Below are positions 59,442-64,000 of a stretch of 64,000 nucleotides of DNA, one piece after another (position 1 is the first letter of the stretch; each line of letters opens with the position of its first letter). The DNA lies in the NCBI RefSeq assembly GCF_036961565.1, contig NZ_JBAMDD010000003.1, positions 1-64,000 on the forward strand, in the 5' to 3' direction. Below the pieces are notes generated by a model. The model was not told where the DNA came from, did not search any database, and worked only from the letters and a program-made list of their open reading frames with translations. Source of the DNA: Chitinimonas sp036961565. GTDB taxonomy: Bacteria > Pseudomonadota > Gammaproteobacteria > Burkholderiales > Chitinimonadaceae. The translations under genes and the position numbers were made by a program.

Positions 59442-61487
59442 TCAGGTACGGAAGCGCTGTACCAGTGATTCTAGTTCGGCTGCTAGGCTGGCAATCTGCT
59501 GGCTGGTGTTGGAGGCCTGTTGGAGCGCGACATCATTCTGGGCGATGGCTGAGGTGATCTGTTCCACATTGTTGGCCATCAGGTTGGAGGCTTCGGATTG
59601 CTCGCGGGTGGCGATGGCGATATCACGCATGCCCATGGCGGTGATGCGTGTCGTATCTGCGATACCAGCTATTTGCTCGGCTGCACTGCGTGAGCGTGCC
59701 ACGCCGGCTTCGACCTGACCAAGTGTCGTACCTATGCCGCTGACGGCCGTATCCGTCTCCTGCTGGATGCTGCTGATGGTCTGGCTGATCTCCAGCGTGG
59801 CGGCGGCGGTGCGCTCTGCCAGCTTGCTTACCTCGTCGGCCACCACGGCAAAACCGCGCCCCTGTTCACCAGCGCGGGCGGCCTCGATGGCGGCATTGAG
59901 TGCCAGCAGATTGGTCTGCTCGGCTACTTCGCGTATGGTGGCGACCACACTGCTGACGGCCTGGGCACGTTGTGCCAGTTGCGCCATGGTCGAGGCCTGC
60001 TGCCTGACGGCCTGATCCACCTTGCCTATCTCGGCGGCCGTCTGCTTTACCTCTTCCACCGCACTCAATGCATCGCGCTCGGCTTGTTCGCTGGTCTTGC
60101 CGGCATCGCTGGCATTCTGCGCAATCAGGCTGATGCTGGTGGACATTTCTTCCAGTGAGGCGGCCGACGACGCCGCAGCCGAAGATTGCTGCGCCGAGCT
60201 GTCTGATATGTGCCGGGTATGTCCCGCCAGCTCGTTGATACGACCATTGAGATCGACGGCGTTGTCTTTTACCGCCCGCACGATATCGGCAAGGCTGTCT
60301 ATAAAGCGGTTGAAGGCCTGTGAGGTTTGGCCAATCTCGTCCTGGCTGGCTACCTGCAGGCGCCGGGTCAAATCAGCCTCGCCACCCGCCAGTTCACGCA
60401 TGGCATCGCGCAGACGCGCCAGCGGTTGGGCCACCTTGCCGATGGCGATACCCAGCACGATGGCCAGCAAGGCCAACGCCACCGCACCGATGGCGATATT
60501 GACCAGCAGCATATGGTTGGTCGGAGCCATGATACGGGCAATCGGGATATTGACTGCCAGCACCCATTGGGTGGCGCTGCTACCGATGGCGACGGGCACC
60601 AGGAAACGTACGTAGTCATCCTGTTCCACCACCACTGCCTTGCCGCTGCGGGCGGCCTCAAAGGCGTCCTTGGGAATTTCCTTTGGGTCGAAGGGCTTGT
60701 TGATGCGGCCGGCATCGGGGTGGCTGGCATACACGCCGGCATGGCTGATCAGGCTAAGAAAGCCGGTTTCATAGGGTTTCTGGGCATTCAGGGTGGCTTG
60801 CAGGTCGCGCATGGGTACGTCAGAGCCGATGACGCCGATAAACTGGCCATCGGCCAGCACGGGCGCCACGTAAGACATCATCAGTACATTGGTGTCGGGA
60901 TCCAGGTAGGGCTCTACCGCTGTATCACGCTTGGTGTTCTTGGGTTCGACGTAATAGGGCTGGCCATAGTAGTCCACATCCCATTTTTGCTGTTCCTCCG
61001 GCGTCATCTCCTTGTCGGCATGGTCGTACTCGAAGAATTTGGTGGCCGCAGGCTGCTTGGCATCAGGCCGCAACAGCCAGGGGGCATAGGCACCGCTGGC
61101 GTAATAGAGCTTGTTCTTGGTGTACTCGGCATCGCGCCCATCCAGGGCATTGGGCTCGAAAATCACCCACAGGTCGTAGAGCTTTTCCTGCCGCAGGAAG
61201 GTGGCCTCCAGCATGCCATCCATAATTTTGCGGTCTGGTGGGCCATGCTTCTTGAAACCGGCGAATACACCGGCCATATCGCGCGCCGTATTGGCTGGCG
61301 CACCAAACGCGGCACTGGCATAGCCAGCATAGTAATCCGCCAGGGAGCGGGCGCTGTCGTAGGCTTGCTGGCGCGACAGCGCGCGCGTCTGCAGTGATAC
61401 CGCCGTCACAACGGCTGCCAGTGCAAGCGTGGCGCAGGCCAAGGCCACGATCAGTATCTTGGTGCGGAAGCTGAGTGCTGCGGACAT
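59442..61487 (-). CDS. Methyl-accepting chemotaxis protein with dCache-type sensor
   Basis: About 681 aa. An N-terminal membrane helix, a periplasmic sensor of about 280 residues with dCache-type features (LYDLWVIFEPN, SYVAPVLADGQFIGVIGSDVPM), a second helix near 330-350, a HAMP domain, then the signalling domain with the hairpin tip EVAEQTNLLALNAAIEAARAGEQGRGFAVVADEV. No C-terminal CheR-tether pentapeptide is seen. AAAGGA places the start at 61487; another ATG lies two codons upstream. The ligand is unknown. Confidence 0.95.
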   Translation of the reverse strand: MSAALSFRTKILIVALACATLALAAVVTAVSLQTRALSRQQAYDSARSLADYYAGYASAAFGAPANTARDMAGVFAGFKKHGPPDRKIMDGMLEATFLRQEKLYDLWVIFEPNALDGRDAEYTKNKLYYASGAYAPWLLRPDAKQPAATKFFEYDHADKEMTPEEQQKWDVDYYGQPYYVEPKNTKRDTAVEPYLDPDTNVLMMSYVAPVLADGQFIGVIGSDVPMRDLQATLNAQKPYETGFLSLISHAGVYASHPDAGRINKPFDPKEIPKDAFEAARSGKAVVVEQDDYVRFLVPVAIGSSATQWVLAVNIPIARIMAPTNHMLLVNIAIGAVALALLAIVLGIAIGKVAQPLARLRDAMRELAGGEADLTRRLQVASQDEIGQTSQAFNRFIDSLADIVRAVKDNAVDLNGRINELAGHTRHISDSSAQQSSAAASSAASLEEMSTSISLIAQNASDAGKTSEQAERDALSAVEEVKQTAAEIGKVDQAVRQQASTMAQLAQRAQAVSSVVATIREVAEQTNLLALNAAIEAARAGEQGRGFAVVADEVSKLAERTAAATLEISQTISSIQQETDTAVSGIGTTLGQVEAGVARSRSAAEQIAGIADTTRITAMGMRDIAIATREQSEASNLMANNVEQITSAIAQNDVALQQASNTSQQIASLAAELESLVQRFRT

Positions 61488-61593
61488 AACCATCCTTTAA
61501 GCAAGGGTTAAATCGGTATAGCACTTGTACTGGGCTGCCACGCTACAAGGAGGGCTGGCGGGCAAGATATATTGTCGCCCGTGTTGACCTGGG

Positions 61594-62463
61594 TCAAAGC
61601 CGGTTCAAGGGAATGCGCAAATAGCGGTGGCCGTCAGCTTCTGCTGGGGGCATCTCGCCCGCCCGTATATTGATCTGCACCGATGGCAGCAGCAGGTTGG
61701 GCATGTCCAGAGTGCGGTCACGGGCCTCGCGCAGGGCGACGAATTCGTCCTGGCTGATGCCTTGGCGGATATGGATATTGGCGGCGCGCTGCTCGGCCAC
61801 GGTGGTCTCCCACTGCACCTTGCGCGAGGCAGGTGGATAGTCGTGGCACATGAACAAACGGGTGCTGTCGGGCAGGGAGAGCAATCGCTGCGCGGATTGG
61901 TACAGCGTGGCTGCATTGCCGCCGGGAAAGTCGCACCGTGCGGTACCCAGATCCGGCATGAAGAGGGTATCGCCCACGAAAACGGCATCACCAACCAGAT
62001 AGGCCATATCTGCCGGTGTATGGCCCGGTACGAAGAGGGCCTGGGCGGATAGTGTACCGATCTGGAATGTTTCGCCATCGCGGAACAGATGGTCGAACTG
62101 ACTGCCATCGGCCTCGAAGCCGGACTCGAAATGGAATATGCCGGAAAAAATCGCCTGCACCTGCCGTATATGCTCACCAATGGCCACGGTGCCGCCGCAT
62201 TGCTGCTTTAGATAGGCCGCTGCGGACAGATGGTCGGCATGGGCGTGGGTTTCCAGTATCCATTCCAGCCTCAGTTGCTGCGCGTGAAGAAACGCAATCA
62301 GTTGATCGGCATTGCGCGTGCTGGTGCGGCCTGCCTTGGGGTCGTAGTCCAATACGGGGTCGATGATGGCAGCGTGGCCGCCGCTATGGTCATACACCAC
62401 GTAGCTGATAGTACCGGTGACGGGCTCATGGAAGGCTTGAATCTGGGCGCTGGCGGAACTCAT
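61594..62463 (-). CDS. MBL-fold hydrolase, persulfide-dioxygenase-like (Blh/ETHE1-type)
   Basis: A 289-aa metallo-beta-lactamase-fold protein with THAHADHLSAAAYL, VPGHTPADMAYLV, VGDTLFMPDLGTARCDFPGG and CHDYPP metal ligands, as in ETHE1/Blh persulfide dioxygenases. It oxidises glutathione persulfide to sulfite in relatives. AGGAG precedes ATG 62463. It is divergent from an ArsR-type persulfide sensor, matching the BigR/SqrR locus. Confidence 0.9.
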   Translation of the reverse strand: MSSASAQIQAFHEPVTGTISYVVYDHSGGHAAIIDPVLDYDPKAGRTSTRNADQLIAFLHAQQLRLEWILETHAHADHLSAAAYLKQQCGGTVAIGEHIRQVQAIFSGIFHFESGFEADGSQFDHLFRDGETFQIGTLSAQALFVPGHTPADMAYLVGDAVFVGDTLFMPDLGTARCDFPGGNAATLYQSAQRLLSLPDSTRLFMCHDYPPASRKVQWETTVAEQRAANIHIRQGISQDEFVALREARDRTLDMPNLLLPSVQINIRAGEMPPAEADGHRYLRIPLNRL

Positions 62464-62486
62464 GGGTATGCTCCTAATCAATATGC

Positions 62487-62514
62487 TTGAAAACATAATG
62501 TAAAAACGTATAAT
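62487..62514 (+). promoter_or_regulatory. Promoter of the ArsR-type regulator operon
   Basis: TTGAAA and TATAAT are separated by 16 bases, near-perfect sigma-70 boxes. The imperfect repeat CAATATG/CATAATG (62479-62500), overlapping the -35, may be the regulator's own operator for both divergent genes. Confidence 0.75.
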
Positions 62515-62550
62515 GTGTCAACTATCAGACGGTCACCAGAGGTAGAAACG

Positions 62551-62883
62551 ATGACACCAGAACAGCTGGAAGGCTTGCGTGGCGCGGCAAGCCAAGCTGC
62601 CGCGCTGCTCAAGGCGCTGGCTAATGAAGACCGCTTGCTGCTGCTCTGCCAACTAGTGGAGGGTGAGCGAACCGTGTCCGAACTCGAATCCATGACCGGT
62701 ATACGCCAGCCTACCTTGAGCCAGCAACTGGGCGTGCTTCGCAACGAGCAATTGGTCAGCACCCGGCGTGAAGGCAAATATATCTATTACAGCTTGGCCA
62801 GTACCGAAGTCAGCCGGGTGCTGGGTTTGATGTACGAACTGTACTGTCCGCCAAATCAGAAGGAGACTTCGCATGCAGCTTGA
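62551..62883 (+). CDS. ArsR/SmtB regulator, persulfide sensor of SqrR/BigR type
   Basis: A 110-aa winged helix repressor (ALANEDRLLLLCQLV; SELESMTGIRQPTLSQQLGVL; GKYIYYSL). It has exactly two cysteines, Cys33 and Cys99, 66 residues apart, the same spacing as the tetrasulfide-forming pair in SqrR and BigR; metal-binding ArsR motifs are absent. It should repress this locus until sulfide or persulfide accumulates. ATG 62551 follows AGAGG; a GTG upstream lies inside the promoter. Confidence 0.92.
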   Translation: MTPEQLEGLRGAASQAAALLKALANEDRLLLLCQLVEGERTVSELESMTGIRQPTLSQQLGVLRNEQLVSTRREGKYIYYSLASTEVSRVLGLMYELYCPPNQKETSHAA

Positions 62884-63310
62884 TACCTTGCACTTCACAC
62901 CGCTGGCTTCATTGTTTGGGGGCGTGCTGATAGGCCTGGCCGCAGGCGGTTTTGCCTTGCTGCTGGGGCGTATCATGGGCGTCTCCGGCATCGTGGGTGG
63001 GTTGTTGAGCCGAGGTGGCCAGGGCGACCGTGCCTGGCGCCTGAGCTTTATAGTGGGTCTGCTGGCGGCACCGCTAGTGTGGCAGCTCGGGTGGCGTCTC
63101 CCCGATATCCAGGTGGCTGCCGGCCCGGTCACTTTGGTGCTTGCTGGTCTGCTGGTCGGGTTCGGTACACGCCTGGGGTCGGGATGCACCAGCGGTCACG
63201 GCGTCTGCGGCCTGGCGCGAGGAACCCTGCGCTCACTGATTGCCACCATGACCTTTATGCTGGTCGCTGTGGTGACGGTGTACATCATGCGTCATGCACT
63301 GGGAGCTTGA
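62873..63310 (+). CDS. YeeE/YedE family membrane protein (N-terminal half-type)
   Basis: A 145-aa protein with about four helices and the family cysteine motif GSGCTSGHGVCGLARGT. Such half-proteins work in pairs in sulfur-compound transport (TsuA-like). It overlaps the regulator gene by 11 bp and precedes the second half. Confidence 0.92.
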   Translation: MQLDTLHFTPLASLFGGVLIGLAAGGFALLLGRIMGVSGIVGGLLSRGGQGDRAWRLSFIVGLLAAPLVWQLGWRLPDIQVAAGPVTLVLAGLLVGFGTRLGSGCTSGHGVCGLARGTLRSLIATMTFMLVAVVTVYIMRHALGA

Positions 63311-63311
63311 G

Positions 63312-63731
63312 ATGAAATCGTCACTGACTGCTGGCCTCTTGGGGCTCTTGTTTGGTTTGGGTTTATTGCTGGCGGGGATGGCAAACCCGGCAAAGGTATC
63401 TGGCTTTCTGGATATTGCCGGGCTTTGGGATCCCAGCCTTGCCCTGGTGATGGTCGGCGGGATTTGTGCAGCGACCGGATTGCTGGCCTGGGCTGGGCAT
63501 CGACAGCGCAGCCTGCTGGGCTTGCCCATGCAATTGCCCAAGCCCGGCAAGCCGGATGCGCGCCTGCTGCTGGGTGCCGCCTTGTTTGGGCTGGGCTGGG
63601 GGCTGGCCGGTATTTGCCCTGGGCCGGCATTGCTGGGCCTGGCAACCGGTGAGGCGGCTTTTGTGCCATTTGTACTCGCCATGCTGGCCGGTATGGGCTT
63701 ATACAATCTGCTGCCCCCACCTCGCTCCTGA
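63312..63731 (+). CDS. YeeE/YedE family membrane protein (C-terminal half-type, DUF6691-like)
   Basis: A 139-aa protein with about four helices; GLLFGLGLLLAGMANPAKV and the motif GLGWGLAGICPGPAL carrying the single cysteine are typical of the second half of the transporter. It begins two bases after the first half's stop. Confidence 0.92.
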   Translation: MKSSLTAGLLGLLFGLGLLLAGMANPAKVSGFLDIAGLWDPSLALVMVGGICAATGLLAWAGHRQRSLLGLPMQLPKPGKPDARLLLGAALFGLGWGLAGICPGPALLGLATGEAAFVPFVLAMLAGMGLYNLLPPPRS

Positions 63732-63739
63732 GTGCCGCC

Positions 63740-64000
63740 ATGCCTGATTGGCTTAGACATTATCGCCGTGGCGATCTCCCGCACGATCTGCTGGCCAGCC
63801 TGACGCTGTTGGTGCTGTTGATTCCGCAGGGGCTGGCCTACGCCCTGTTGGCCGGCTTGCCACCACAGGCGGGCTTGTACGCCAGCATCGTACCGGTGGT
63901 GGTGTATGCCTTGCTGGGCTCCAGTGCCACCTTATCGGTCGGGCCTGCTGCCTTGCCCTCGCTGATGACCGCTACCGCCTTGGCGGGCATGGCTGCACCG
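63740..64000 (+). CDS. SulP-family anion transporter (3' truncated by window end)
   Basis: The visible 87 residues (HYRRGDLPHDLLASLTLLVLLIPQGLAYALLAGLPPQAGLY...) are the N-terminus of a SulP/SLC26 sulfate-type transporter. It follows the YeeE pair by 8 bp and may export or import sulfite/sulfate produced by persulfide oxidation. The rest lies outside the window. Confidence 0.93.
   Translation, partial: MPDWLRHYRRGDLPHDLLASLTLLVLLIPQGLAYALLAGLPPQAGLYASIVPVVVYALLGSSATLSVGPAALPSLMTATALAGMAAP

Noticed and set aside
1..64000. CRISPR arrays, tRNA and rRNA genes
   Set aside because: No regularly spaced repeats, no tRNA-like cloverleaf segments and no rRNA signature sequences were noticed; a dedicated scan was not possible.

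Overview
The window looks like chromosome from a GC-rich betaproteobacterium, probably a Neisseriales-type (Chitinimonas/Chromobacterium-like) organism. The main support is the block nrdR-ribD-ribE-ribBA-ribH-nusB-thiL-pgpA downstream of glyA, together with the predominance of typical proteobacterial housekeeping genes. The genus is an inference; there is no rRNA or other marker to fix it. No tRNA, rRNA or CRISPR array was seen.

Positions 1-10200 are accessory DNA. They hold the 3' end of a large polymorphic-toxin-like gene with its probable immunity gene, a serine resolvase with dyads beside it, a fragment of an IS3-family transposase, and then a visibly AT-richer block of four tightly coupled minus-strand genes. 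That block encodes three different large tyrosine-recombinase-fold proteins (424, 678 and 733 aa) and a coiled-coil P-loop (polynucleotide-kinase-like) protein. Its right edge cuts a PA0069-type radical SAM gene inside the iron-sulfur cluster motif, so only 76 codons of that gene remain. This block is the best candidate for a poorly described mobile system. It recalls Tn554-type, RIT-type and gamma-mobile-trio recombinase sets but cannot be assigned by eye.

Positions 10.4-28.2 kb hold metabolic and envelope genes. They include glycerate kinase, a molybdenum hydroxylase operon (2Fe-2S subunit, TAT-exported Mo subunit, XdhC chaperone, MocA-like cytidylyltransferase, with an orphan solute-binding protein in the middle), a DUF885 protein, a cysteine-synthase-like PLP enzyme, a multidomain PIG-L/triple glycosyltransferase with an acetyltransferase and an unknown protein, a phytase-like secreted protein, and cysM.

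Positions 28.2-46 kb hold a TMEM165/GDT1 family Mn-type exporter behind a clear yybP-ykoY (manganese) riboswitch, upp-uraA, a purine phosphoribosyltransferase, a zinc-ribbon membrane metalloprotease-like protein, glyA, an acetyl-CoA hydrolase family protein, a 1270-aa M48 peptidase fusion, an M16 peptidase pair (one active-site type, one without the zinc motif), a BenE transporter and a lipoprotein aminopeptidase.

Positions 46.3-56.7 kb hold the riboflavin/NusB/thiamine cluster. It has been expanded by unrelated genes (membrane protein, DJ-1/PfpI, MccF-like peptidase, methyltransferase, an AbrB-Doc toxin-antitoxin pair, a tiny conserved protein). The GTP cyclohydrolase II half of ribBA has lost its zinc cysteines (RibBX-like).

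Positions 56.8-64 kb hold pirin, OsmC and FMN-reductase genes, a roughly 280-bp nested palindromic element, a small lipoprotein, a chemoreceptor, and a sulfide/persulfide-response locus. In that locus a SqrR/BigR-type ArsR regulator with the diagnostic cysteine spacing is divergent from a persulfide-dioxygenase-like MBL hydrolase and followed by two YeeE/YedE half-transporters and a SulP transporter cut by the window end.
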